Positions 17,053 through 25,284 of a stretch of 37,710 nucleotides of DNA are shown here, one piece after another. Origin of the DNA: an uncultured Prevotellaceae bacterium (GTDB taxonomy: Bacteria; Bacteroidota; Bacteroidia; Bacteroidales; Bacteroidaceae). The DNA lies in assembly GCA_900316505.1 (NCBI GenBank), contig ONDH01000031.1, positions 1-37,710 on the forward strand, written 5' to 3'. Below the pieces are notes generated by a model, which saw only the letters and a list, made by a program, of their open reading frames with translations, had not been told where the DNA came from and did not search any database. Made by a program: the position numbers and the translations under genes. Within the stretch, counting starts at the first letter, position 1. Each line of letters starts with the position of its first letter.

Positions 17053-19896
17053 TTACATGTTAAAGAAATCTTGGATGGCTTTTAGCGTCTTTCTTCTGCG
17101 CTGCTCCTGAGATAGCACGTCTTCCAAATAGAGGAAGTCGAAACGCTTATAGCCGAACTTATCATTGTTCTTCTCCACGAACGCTGACATGAATTTGAGT
17201 TTATCCTTGAACTTGGCAGCAAAGCCTTCACCCTTGGTCTCGATGATAATCACCTTGTCGATTTGCTTGTCCTCATTACGACTGAGCAGCAAAAAGTCAG
17301 GCACGTATTTACCAATATATCGCCAATCCTTATCTTGCTTGCTGTAGCAGTTGATTTTGAACTCTGTCAGTGTGTCATCGCCATTGAAATATACCTCCAG
17401 ATGCTTGTCCCTGATAAGTGGCAAGATTTCTTCTGAAAGGAATTTCTTCTCCAGATTGCTGTCGAAGCGATAAGGCAAGTAATGATAAGTCTGAGTGCGC
17501 TCTGGATGAGGGTCTTTTTGCGGTTGGATGGCAGACACATCTTGCCCCATCGCTTTCAGTTGCTCCAGCAACTTGAGCACTTCTGGACTTTGTTCTTGCT
17601 GTGGAGGTTTCTTGTCCCATTCCATGATTTCATGGACAGCTTGCTGATCAGGATAGTATTTCCCGTTATTCTCCACAGGTGAGGTCAGTTTCTCAATCTG
17701 CATGAGTTGTGCTTGCTCTGGCACAATTTCCTCTTTCACATGGATGTCGCGCACAGGTGCAAATGCCTGACGGATGAGCGAACGGATGCGCTGATGGTCA
17801 TACTTCGGGTTTTCTATCCTCGAACCATCCTTCTCCATCGTCGTTTGTTCAAAGATGCTTCGCAGTTCTGTCTCGCAGGTCTTCAGGTCAGCGACTGTCA
17901 GTGTACCAAAGCTTTCCTTGGCTATCTGATGAAACCACCAACGGAAGGACACACAGACTTCTTCTGTTGATTCCTGCTGGAAACTGGTGAGCAGATTGCC
18001 TTCCATGTCCTGCTGGTGAATCAGGGAAACATCTGCCTCGGAAAGCAATGAAGGTTCTTTCAGTCTTTGGGCGGGTTCGTTGGCTTCGTCTATCACCAAG
18101 GTTTCATAACTGACTTTCAGTTGGTAGAAGTCTATGGGTGGCACTTGCATGTGCTCCATGCGAGAAAACCTTTCAATGTTCTTGACAGCAGGAGGTTTGC
18201 TGCTGAACTCTCTCAGTGTGATGTTCTGCTGCCGCTTCAATTGCTGATTCAACGTGTCGGCATTCCATTTGTTCAGCCAAATCAGAGCCGTTTCTGTGCT
18301 ATTCTTGACCACTTGACGCAGACAGCGGCATGAGGTCTGCAACACCATGTTCGTAGGGCAGACACCTTTTTGGGGCAGGATGACTCCTGTCAGGCTTTTA
18401 CAGTCCCAACCTTCCTTGCCTATCTGAACAAGGAGAACTATTTTTATTTTGGAGATGGTTGTGTCGAGCGAAGCAAACGCTGCCTCAGACCCTTCGGGTT
18501 GAGGATATTGCCTGTTGCCTCCATGATATTTCAGAATGACATCGGTGGGATTCAGTCCGTATGAAGCCACGATTTCTGCCACGAGCGGATAGATGACCTC
18601 TTCGAGCGTCTCAATCTGTCCGCAATAGATGGCCAGTTTGGCACAGGTGCCATTGGCATAGATGATGTCGCGATATTTGTCAAGAAACTCGCTGACACCG
18701 TTGGTGACAATGGTTTGTGTGTCATTGTCCGTGTAATTCACCTCGGGTGTCTTCAGAAAATTGCCAATGCCCTCTATCAAAGGGTAATAATACACCACGT
18801 TGGCAAGGTCGGTGTTTTTGATGGAGAATTTCCCTGCCAGCAAGACCTGCTCTGCCTTGTCCAGATAAGGAGTGCCAGAGAAACCCAGCACGGAGTTGAA
18901 AGTGCGGTTTTTTGTCCATTCATTATTGATGACCTGCCTCAGTTTGATGTCCCCATCGGCTGCATGATGCACCTCGTCGATATAGATGGCCAAATGAGGA
19001 ATTTTGCCAATGATTTCACGCAATTCATTGGCACAAGTAGCCTTATAAAAGTTCTGCTGAGAGATAAAAAGAGGCATCAGGCTTTCTGCGTAATGGTCGA
19101 GGATGACCTTCTCCGCATTGGTGATGGCCACCAATCCCATCAAGTCTTCCAAAGGTTGGTGGTTGTTGATTTTCTGCGCGTTGGGATTCTTGACACGATT
19201 GCTCTTGCTAGCAGTTTTCTGCTCGTCCAGTATCTCAAACTTAATGAGTCTCCGAAGTTGTGTGGCTGTTGGTTCTGGTATAATCCACGAGGGATCAAAC
19301 TCTTTGATGTGCTTCAGGCTTGGCACGATGGAGGATTTCAAGCCAGAAGGTGCCATCACCATGAAGTTGTGGGCAAAAGCAGGATTGTCAGGGTCATTCT
19401 GGGCAAAATAGAGGTCCAGATAAATGAATGCTGCCATCAGGTAGGTCTTACCAGCACCCATCGGAAGGCTGAAAAGATAGTCGGTGTAGTTGACTCCGTA
19501 GAAAATATCTTTGAAAGCCGACTCGTAATCTATCTTGTCGGCATTCTGCTTGATGAACTGCTCCAGCTTGGGAGCCAGTTGATTTCCTCCTTTATCTTCC
19601 AACCTCGAATACTGGAACAAGGCAACAGCGGCTTTATTCCCTTTGAAGATTTCCCGTGCCGTCTCTGTCAGTTCCACTTGTCCGATGTTAGTGTCATTGA
19701 AGACACCATTCACAAATAGTTCCCATAAGGGCTGATTCTTGCAGGCTATTTTCAAGAAAAGATAGGTCTTGATGGCTTCCAATTGAGCATCGCGCATCAT
19801 TCCGCGTTGTTCAATATATTTGAGCAGTTCGGAGATGGTGCATTCTGACGATGCCAGCCATTCATTGCGCTTCTTTTCTATGAGTTTATAAAACAT
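17053..19896 (-). CDS. res: Type III restriction enzyme Res subunit (helicase-nuclease)
   Basis: The 947-residue protein is an SF2 ATPase joined to an endonuclease. Seen are Walker A PMGAGKT at 145-151, DEVH at 307-310, GFSGTPY at 338-344, the GKEGWDC motif at 493-499 typical of type III Res, and the arginine motif SCRCLRQ near 522-528. The C-terminal nuclease has PD at 866-867 followed by ETK at 886-888, a PD-(D/E)xK site. ATP-driven translocation or sliding leads to cutting when two unmethylated sites meet. All catalytic motifs are intact. It is preceded by its own promoter and followed by mod and the SIR2 gene. Confidence 0.94.
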   Translation of the reverse strand: MFYKLIEKKRNEWLASSECTISELLKYIEQRGMMRDAQLEAIKTYLFLKIACKNQPLWELFVNGVFNDTNIGQVELTETAREIFKGNKAAVALFQYSRLEDKGGNQLAPKLEQFIKQNADKIDYESAFKDIFYGVNYTDYLFSLPMGAGKTYLMAAFIYLDLYFAQNDPDNPAFAHNFMVMAPSGLKSSIVPSLKHIKEFDPSWIIPEPTATQLRRLIKFEILDEQKTASKSNRVKNPNAQKINNHQPLEDLMGLVAITNAEKVILDHYAESLMPLFISQQNFYKATCANELREIIGKIPHLAIYIDEVHHAADGDIKLRQVINNEWTKNRTFNSVLGFSGTPYLDKAEQVLLAGKFSIKNTDLANVVYYYPLIEGIGNFLKTPEVNYTDNDTQTIVTNGVSEFLDKYRDIIYANGTCAKLAIYCGQIETLEEVIYPLVAEIVASYGLNPTDVILKYHGGNRQYPQPEGSEAAFASLDTTISKIKIVLLVQIGKEGWDCKSLTGVILPQKGVCPTNMVLQTSCRCLRQVVKNSTETALIWLNKWNADTLNQQLKRQQNITLREFSSKPPAVKNIERFSRMEHMQVPPIDFYQLKVSYETLVIDEANEPAQRLKEPSLLSEADVSLIHQQDMEGNLLTSFQQESTEEVCVSFRWWFHQIAKESFGTLTVADLKTCETELRSIFEQTTMEKDGSRIENPKYDHQRIRSLIRQAFAPVRDIHVKEEIVPEQAQLMQIEKLTSPVENNGKYYPDQQAVHEIMEWDKKPPQQEQSPEVLKLLEQLKAMGQDVSAIQPQKDPHPERTQTYHYLPYRFDSNLEKKFLSEEILPLIRDKHLEVYFNGDDTLTEFKINCYSKQDKDWRYIGKYVPDFLLLSRNEDKQIDKVIIIETKGEGFAAKFKDKLKFMSAFVEKNNDKFGYKRFDFLYLEDVLSQEQRRRKTLKAIQDFFNM

Positions 19897-19915
19897 ATAT
19901 TTTTCTTTTCGCCCA

Positions 19916-19923
19916 CAAAGTTA
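19916..19923 (-). promoter_or_regulatory. Promoter -7 element for res
   Basis: The minus strand reads TAACTTTG 20 bases before the res ATG. It suggests that res-mod-SIR2 can be transcribed apart from the ORF6N gene. Confidence 0.5.
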
Positions 19924-19986
19924 ATTATTTTATTTCTATTTTCCATATATAAAAAGAATTTGTTTGTATTGTGGAGGAAATCTCAT

Positions 19987-20616
19987 TTAACTGTTTTCAT
20001 CCTGCACAAATCCAATTCTTCTCCGTGGCTTCTGTTCATGTGAGGTTCCTTGTAACTCGGCAAGTGCCAGTGTGATGTTTTCCAATTGCATACGAGTTGA
20101 CTCGTTGATGTCGTTTTGGTCATGAAGAATGTCCTCGATGTCAAGTTTCAAATCTTCAAAATCTTTGCGTAATTGGGCGATGTCAGCAGACGGGCTGGAG
20201 GGCTGGAGAGAAGCCGCCATCCGGCGAATGGCAACGAAAGCACGCATGATAGATATGTTCACATCAATAGCAACGTCGCTGTTCAGAATGCCAGAGAGCA
20301 TCGCTAATCCTTGTTCAGTGAAAGCATAGGGCAATTGACGAACACCACCACGTCCTGTCCTAAGAATACCCTTGGCATCTTTTAACTTATCGTTTGAAAT
20401 TCCATTTTGGAATATCAAAGATTGTTTCAAGAATTCAAATTCTTCTTTTGTTAACTGGAACATGAAATCTGGCGGGAAGCGTCTAATATTTCGCTTCACT
20501 GCTTTATTCAGGTTTCCTGTTGTAACTTGATAAAGTTCTGCCAAATCCCGATCAAGCATCACGCGTTGACCACGTATTTCATATATTTTACTCTGAATAA
20601 TCTGAATGTTGTTCAT
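19987..20616 (-). CDS. ORF6N-domain DNA-binding protein
   Basis: The first 90 residues match the ORF6N domain (KilA-N/Bro group): [42 protein letters not shown] and, further on, [15 protein letters not shown]. The remaining part, 120-209, is helical and charged, with a likely coiled coil around [17 protein letters not shown]. Such proteins occur in phages, mobile elements and bacterial chromosomes, and are thought to bind DNA; their exact roles are little known. It has its own promoter and is separated by 90 bases from res. A role in regulating the restriction block is possible, but chance neighbourhood cannot be ruled out. Confidence 0.85.
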   Translation of the reverse strand: MNNIQIIQSKIYEIRGQRVMLDRDLAELYQVTTGNLNKAVKRNIRRFPPDFMFQLTKEEFEFLKQSLIFQNGISNDKLKDAKGILRTGRGGVRQLPYAFTEQGLAMLSGILNSDVAIDVNISIMRAFVAIRRMAASLQPSSPSADIAQLRKDFEDLKLDIEDILHDQNDINESTRMQLENITLALAELQGTSHEQKPRRRIGFVQDENS

Positions 20617-20649
20617 CTTTCCGCTTATGCCTTATATTCTATTCGCCTA

Positions 20650-20681
20650 CAAAGTTACAAATTATCCCCTTTATTTCCAAA
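20650..20681 (-). promoter_or_regulatory. Promoter for the ORF6N gene
   Basis: On the minus strand a TTTG at 20681-20678 and TAACTTTG at 20657-20650 are spaced by 20 bases, the usual Bacteroidetes -33/-7 layout. The ATG follows 33 bases later. Confidence 0.6.
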
Positions 20682-20840
20682 GACAAATCTAAGATTATTA
20701 TTTCAAGGTATTGGGAGAGAACCTTTTTTCTTTGTTTTTCTAATGAAAGCCATTGTAGAGGTGCGTCTTAACTTCGGCGGAGCCAACGTAATGAAAAAAA
20801 TGAAAAACTAAAAGTTGTTCAACTTCTTTAACTCCACCAA

Positions 20841-20870
20841 AAAAACTCAACTTGCGAAAGTTGAGTTTTT
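20841..20870 (-). terminator. Bidirectional terminator below the SGNH gene
   Basis: A perfect 13-base stem with a GCGA loop begins with A5 and ends with T5, so it can act on both strands. It lies 39 bases after the SGNH stop codon. Its core ACTTGCGAAAGTTGAGT recurs at 27814-27830 and, altered, at 37583-37597. Confidence 0.8.
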
Positions 20871-20908
20871 TATTCTTCTCTCCCCTATGGGGGAGTTGTA
20901 GGGGGCTT

Positions 20909-21565
20909 TTACAACCCTACCTCTATCAACTGCTCGCAGATGCTCTTCATGCCACTGATGGAAGGATGACCATTCTGCTTCTCAATATCATGCAGTTCGA
21001 TGAGCTGCACCTTGTAGTGCTTGCACACCTCGCGCATCGACTCGTTGATGGGTTCCCTTAACTCCGAGTTCAGGAGAGAAACCAGTTTTGCCTTCGGATA
21101 ACGCTTCTGCAGCATGTCAAAGAGGCAGGCAAGAGCAGGGCGGAAATTCTTGCAATCCTCCTTGGTCCAATCAGCATATTGATACTCACCAATAGGAGAG
21201 TTTGCCCAAGCATCGTTCGTACCGCCAAACACAAAGATGATGTCAGGATTTCCGAGGCTGTCCACACGTGCAATAAAGTTATTACGACTCGAATCCATAC
21301 GACCATATCCAGTACCGCAGATGGTAGTGCCACCCCATGAGTCATTCTTCTCCAACTCATAGCCCTTCGCCTTGATATAGAGGCTCCACCAAGTCTGTTC
21401 CACCTCCTTCACATCATTCTGATTGTTAGGATAGAACGTAGAATAATTAGCAGGGATGATACCCTGAAACGTAGAATACGAGTCGCCCAAAACGGACACC
21501 TTCTTTGTCTGCGCCGATGCAGTCACTGCCACTGCCATCAGCAAAAGCAAAAATACCTTTTTCAT
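20909..21565 (-). CDS. Secreted SGNH/GDSL-family esterase
   Basis: The 218-residue protein has a signal peptide (MKKVFLLLLMAVAVTASAQ) and the SGNH blocks: GDSYS with Ser29, SWGGT with Gly78-79, GGTND with Asn117, and HPSISG with His200. The Asp usually three residues before the His is Gln here, so the acid of the triad may be missing or supplied elsewhere. Related enzymes remove acetyl or other acyl groups from polysaccharides. It is divergent from the GH43 gene, with separate promoters, so a shared role in glycan use is plausible. The actual substrate is not evident. Confidence 0.85.
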   Translation of the reverse strand: MKKVFLLLLMAVAVTASAQTKKVSVLGDSYSTFQGIIPANYSTFYPNNQNDVKEVEQTWWSLYIKAKGYELEKNDSWGGTTICGTGYGRMDSSRNNFIARVDSLGNPDIIFVFGGTNDAWANSPIGEYQYADWTKEDCKNFRPALACLFDMLQKRYPKAKLVSLLNSELREPINESMREVCKHYKVQLIELHDIEKQNGHPSISGMKSICEQLIEVGL

Positions 21566-21599
21566 ACAATAAGTTTTTAATTTAGATTCAACTTGGGGA

Positions 21600-21607
21600 C
21601 AAAGGTA
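21600..21607 (-). promoter_or_regulatory. Promoter -7 element for the SGNH gene
   Basis: The minus strand reads TACCTTTG 35 bases before the ATG, with a TTTTGTG stretch about 20 bases further upstream. Confidence 0.55.
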
Positions 21608-21678
21608 CGATTAAGTGAGCACAAAACAAAATAAAAGAAAGTTTTTTTATTTTTTCTTTCTTTCTCAATTCTTTTATC

Positions 21679-21686
21679 TATATTTG
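21679..21686 (+). promoter_or_regulatory. Promoter -7 element for the GH43 gene
   Basis: TATATTTG followed by CACA fits TAnnTTTG. The leader to the ATG at 21774 is about 80 bases and A+T-rich. Confidence 0.55.
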
Positions 21687-21773
21687 CACACGAAATCTAA
21701 AATAATACCCCTCGCAGATTTTTCACTTTTAACTTATTTCAATTCTTAATTCTTAACTCTTAATTTTCACCCA

Positions 21774-22787
21774 ATGCCCCTACTTCTTCTCCTCATCACC
21801 TTCCTATTGGCGTTGCCACTAACGGCACAGACATCTCCTAACAGGATAACACCCAAATTTGTGCCACGCACCTTCATGCGCGACAGCATCAACCTCAGCG
21901 ACCCATGCATCCTTGCCGATTCCGCCACCCAAACCTACTACATGACCGGAACGGGTGGCAGACTCTACACCAGCAAAGACCTCAACACATGGATAGGTCC
22001 CTATCCTGTCGCAGAAACAGATCCTAACTCCTGGATGGGTTTCAATCCTCAGATATGGGCGGCAGAACTCCACCATTATAAAGGCAAGTACTATTACTTT
22101 GCCACCTTCACCAACAATGCCGTCAAGATAGACACTGTGCGTGGCAATGTCATCCCACGACGTGCCTCTCATATCCTTGTCAGCGACAAGCCTACAGGTC
22201 CCTATCGCCCTATGGCTGACTCCACCTACCTGCCCGCCAATCAACCCACCCTCGACGGCACCTTCTGGGTGGACACCGACGGCAAGCCCTACATGATTTA
22301 CTGCGGCGAGTGGTTGCAGAATTGGGATGGCACCATCGAGAAGATACAGCTCAAGCCCGACCTCGGCGGTTCCATCGGACAAGGCACCATCCTCTTCCGT
22401 GCCTCCGCATCCCCCTGGAGCCAGGAAGTGGAGAACGGCAAGGTGCGCCCCAACAAAGTCACCGATGGTCCTTACCTTTTCCGCACTGGCACAGGTCGTC
22501 TCGGCATGATATGGACAAGCTGGGTGGATGACATCTACACCCAAGGTGTCGCCTATTCCCAAAGCGGCACCCTCGATGGTCCTTGGCTTCAGGAGCCCAA
22601 ACCCATCACTCCCCCCAACTTCGGTCACGGCATGCTCTTCCGCACTCTTGACGGCAAGTGGCTCATGTCCGTCCACAGCCACAAAAGTGTCAATGGCCGC
22701 TACATCCGCATTCCCCACCTCTTCGAAGTTGACCTCTCAGGCGACAAGCTCGTAGTAGGGAAAATGATAGTAGGGAAATATCAGTAA
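21774..22787 (+). CDS. Glycoside hydrolase family 43 enzyme
   Basis: The 337-residue protein starts with a signal peptide (cleavage near LTAQ) and then a single five-bladed propeller domain. SDP with Asp43 is the likely base, IWAAELH at 94-100 and LDGTFW with Asp161 fit the family. In the position of the catalytic acid, usually EGP, there is TDGPYLF with Asp231. GH43 enzymes are mostly arabinofuranosidases, arabinanases, xylosidases or galactosidases acting on plant cell-wall side chains. The gene is strikingly G+C-rich compared with its flanks. It lies near a pectin esterase operon, consistent with arabinan or galactan side chains, though specificity cannot be read from the sequence. Confidence 0.88.
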   Translation: MPLLLLLITFLLALPLTAQTSPNRITPKFVPRTFMRDSINLSDPCILADSATQTYYMTGTGGRLYTSKDLNTWIGPYPVAETDPNSWMGFNPQIWAAELHHYKGKYYYFATFTNNAVKIDTVRGNVIPRRASHILVSDKPTGPYRPMADSTYLPANQPTLDGTFWVDTDGKPYMIYCGEWLQNWDGTIEKIQLKPDLGGSIGQGTILFRASASPWSQEVENGKVRPNKVTDGPYLFRTGTGRLGMIWTSWVDDIYTQGVAYSQSGTLDGPWLQEPKPITPPNFGHGMLFRTLDGKWLMSVHSHKSVNGRYIRIPHLFEVDLSGDKLVVGKMIVGKYQ

Positions 22788-22957
22788 CTCAACTGTCAAC
22801 CTGATTACATTCCTCATTCCATTCAGAAAAACTCTCCATCATACTTACCCAGCGCATAATATTTGCCTAACGGTATTTGTGTGGAGAAAAACAAAAAAGC
22901 ACAAACAAATCTCTTTGTTTACGCTTTCTGTGTGTAAGGGTTTTATGGGATTTAACT

Positions 22958-23335
22958 CTACGTCTTATACATTTTTTCCCATTTCTCCCAGTCTGTATCG
23001 GAAAGATATTTCTCTATCTGTTGCTGCAAGGTCGAAAGTTCCTTGCTTACCACGTCCCATACGACAGCACTGTCAATCTGAAAATACTCATGTACTATGT
23101 AGTTACGCATACCTTTCACCATTTTCCAGGGAGTTTCAGGATGTGCTGTTTGAAATTCCTGTGTCAGCATATTTGCCGCTTCACCCATAATCTCAATATT
23201 CTTGACAACGGCATAATACATCATATCATCTGACAATAAATCCTCGTATGTCTTACCTTTTGTATAACGGCTCACACGACAGATGGCTGCCAAAATATGC
23301 TCAAGTCTTTCACGATCCCTAAGTTGTTCTCTCAT
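22958..23335 (-). CDS. hepT: HepT-type toxin (DUF86)
   Basis: The 125-residue helical protein carries the HEPN motif Rx4HxY as R77-NYIV-H82-E-Y84. In HepT/MntA systems, HepT is a toxic RNase and is inactivated when MntA adds AMP to the tyrosine of this motif. Its start overlaps the 3' end of the mntA gene by 17 bases, the usual antitoxin-first order. The motif is complete, so the toxin is probably active. It ends 170 bases from the GH43 stop (convergent), with no gene or clear terminator between. Confidence 0.92.
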   Translation of the reverse strand: MREQLRDRERLEHILAAICRVSRYTKGKTYEDLLSDDMMYYAVVKNIEIMGEAANMLTQEFQTAHPETPWKMVKGMRNYIVHEYFQIDSAVVWDVVSKELSTLQQQIEKYLSDTDWEKWEKMYKT

Positions 23336-23615
23336 ATATCAGCTTTCTGTCACGTTCAACACTGTTTTTTGCGAAAGGGGCAAGTGAAGGCTCTGTCACG
23401 AGGTCAACATTACGACCCAACAGTTCTTTCAAGTCTTCGTACATTCCAAAGAATTTCAGGCCGACAGGCTGAGAATGATCAAGCACAACAAGGATGTCCA
23501 CATCACTATCGGGTTTTTCCTCCCCACGTGAATAGGAACCAAACAGCCATGCCTTCAAGACTGGCTGGGTCTTGAAGTATTCTGCCAATATTTTTGTCAT
23601 TGTCTTGGTGCTCAT
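23319..23615 (-). CDS. mntA: MntA-type nucleotidyltransferase antitoxin
   Basis: This 98-residue protein is a minimal nucleotidyltransferase with the GSx10DxD motif: Gly26-Ser27 in LFGSYSRG and Asp38-x-Asp40 in SDVDILV. MntA proteins neutralise HepT by AMPylation. It precedes hepT and overlaps it, and its own promoter lies 26 bases upstream. The pair sits between carbohydrate genes and may stabilise this region or provide phage defence. Confidence 0.92.
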   Translation of the reverse strand: MSTKTMTKILAEYFKTQPVLKAWLFGSYSRGEEKPDSDVDILVVLDHSQPVGLKFFGMYEDLKELLGRNVDLVTEPSLAPFAKNSVERDRKLIYERTT

Positions 23616-23640
23616 ACTGCAATCCTTTCATTATCACTTG

Positions 23641-23670
23641 CAAATATACAACTAATTATTCATTTCCAAA
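23641..23670 (-). promoter_or_regulatory. Promoter for mntA-hepT
   Basis: On the minus strand a TTTG at 23670-23667 and TATATTTG at 23648-23641 are spaced by 18 bases, close to the Bacteroidetes consensus. Confidence 0.6.
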
Positions 23671-23806
23671 CATTTTGGAAGAAAAAATTGTGTTCAAAAG
23701 TCTTATGAAGCAGGTATTTGTGTTGAATATGAATATAGGCAGGAGCCTTACTAACGCATAGATATTGTGGATTGTTCTTTGTTAGAGAAGAAAAATGTTT
23801 TTTACC

Positions 23807-23883
23807 GGAATCCCCTAATTTATTTCCATGAAAATGTATGGAATCCCCAAATTTAATATAAGGAAAACCGTTAAAATCCCCCA
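23807..23883. repeat. 33-bp periodic repeat, three units
   Basis: AATCCCC begins at 23809, 23842 and 23875, exactly 33 bases apart. The first two units share GGAATCCCC(T/A)AATTTA; the third is more degenerate. On the minus strand an open frame through it reads as an 11-residue repeat beginning with GD each time, but it lacks an ATG and a plausible protein continuation. The rest of the 433-base spacer 23616-24048 shows no gene. Confidence 0.55.
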
Positions 23884-24048
23884 ATGTTACATAAACGCCT
23901 TTCTGCTGTCAATTTGTTTTTGGGTTTTCATAAGTGGGTAATTTTTCAAGTTTTCTTTTTCTTATTCATTCACCAGCACCTTCCCGTCCTGTGTCTGTTA
24001 AGTAAATGTCAAGCCTTTTGATTGCAAGAGAAAGACAAGGTTGTGCCG

Positions 24049-25284
24049 TTATTTTATGTTGATTTTCAGCGGGTTTCTCACACACTGGGCTGCATGGCTG
24101 AGGTGTGCTTCCCATTGGGTGAGGGAGTGGAAATCGGTATTGGGGTTTTTGTTCCAGCCACTGCCGAAGTAGTAGGTGTAGGGAGTGGAGGGACGGATGG
24201 TGGCGGTGGCGAGGATATGGCCAGTCGCGATGCCGTTGGGGCGCTGCTGGTATGCCGTGGTGATAGGGGTGGGGAAGAGCATGCCCACGTAGATTTTGCC
24301 CATTTGGGTGGCGAGTTGGTCACGATATTTTGCTGAATAGACGGAGGGGTCGCCAAGGTCTTCGTAGCCCATGTAGCCGCTTTCGGAGGAGAGGATATAG
24401 GCGTTGGGGTTGCTCTGATGGATGACGATGCCAGCTGCCATTTGTGCAGGGGCGGTGAGTCCGTCGTAGGTGACGCTGACACGGTTGAACTGGCTGCCTG
24501 CATCAAGGGTGATGGTGCGTGTTTCGGTCAGTGGCTGCCCTCCGAATTGTTGGGTGGGATAGGTGAAACGGACAGTGAAGCGTAGAGGACCTTTATCGAG
24601 TATCTCGAAGGTCTTGTAGCACTGGGGCATGAAGAGGGTGCCGTCGGGATTGAGGAGGGCGTTGGCACCACCTCCAAGCGTGGGACCTACGGTGTAGCAG
24701 TCCATCCCCTTGCCGTGGTCAACATGGTAGCTGTAGGCGTTGTAGAGCTGGTCGGCGAGGTCACGGTAGCCTCTCTCGGTGAGTTGACGGCTGACGGAGC
24801 GCATTTCCTGATTCTGCTCGCTGGCATACCAATAATCGAGCATGAGTTCGGAGGTGCTTTTGTTGAAGAAGTCGTAGCCTACAGCGGCACCATGTCCATA
24901 GATTCGATATGCCACGCAGTCGTTTTCCCAGCCAAATTCGTCCTGACGCTCGGTGAAGAGCCTGCCCTTGGCTCGCACTTCATAAGGTTGTGGTGTGCCT
25001 TGCTGCACATAATATGTGGACTTGCCTTTGGCTGCCACTCCTGCCTGGAAGATGAGTTTGCTGTCCCAAGTGATTTGCGAGGGTATCTCCTTGCCATCGG
25101 CATCTGTCACCACGATGTTTGTCTGTGTCTGCAGTTTCTTGGTGAGGGTGGTCATGTCCACTTCCACCATCTCCATACGGGCTGTGGCGATGGGGTTTGT
25201 CACGGTGACAGTCACTCGTTCTGCGGCGTGCAGTGATACAGCGAGCAGGCAGGTAAGAATCAGTATGAAATGGCGTTTCATCAT
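24049..25284 (-). CDS. DUF4861-family secreted protein
   Basis: From the ATG at 25284 the protein has 411 residues, with a signal peptide (MMKRHFILILTCLLAVSLHA). It matches the DUF4861 pattern as I recall it: an N-terminal domain with VTVTNPIATARMEMVEV, then FGWENDCVAYRIYG and a GPTLGGGANALL segment. No tested function is known to me; it often accompanies uronic-acid or pectin-processing genes. A GTG at 25344 would lose the signal peptide. The start overlaps the CE8 stop by four bases (ATGA), so the two are translationally coupled. It ends the operon; 24000 and beyond show no further gene on this strand until mntA. Confidence 0.82.
   Translation of the reverse strand: MMKRHFILILTCLLAVSLHAAERVTVTVTNPIATARMEMVEVDMTTLTKKLQTQTNIVVTDADGKEIPSQITWDSKLIFQAGVAAKGKSTYYVQQGTPQPYEVRAKGRLFTERQDEFGWENDCVAYRIYGHGAAVGYDFFNKSTSELMLDYWYASEQNQEMRSVSRQLTERGYRDLADQLYNAYSYHVDHGKGMDCYTVGPTLGGGANALLNPDGTLFMPQCYKTFEILDKGPLRFTVRFTYPTQQFGGQPLTETRTITLDAGSQFNRVSVTYDGLTAPAQMAAGIVIHQSNPNAYILSSESGYMGYEDLGDPSVYSAKYRDQLATQMGKIYVGMLFPTPITTAYQQRPNGIATGHILATATIRPSTPYTYYFGSGWNKNPNTDFHSLTQWEAHLSHAAQCVRNPLKINIK

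Noticed and set aside
18715..19719. A 334-codon open frame antisense to res
   Set aside because: It covers the Walker A and DEVH region of res, which is intact, and has no recognisable domain.
23660..23884. A 74-codon open frame with an 11-residue repeat upstream of mntA
   Set aside because: It starts with TTG in the repeat, runs across the mntA promoter region and ends in non-protein-like sequence; listed as a repeat only.
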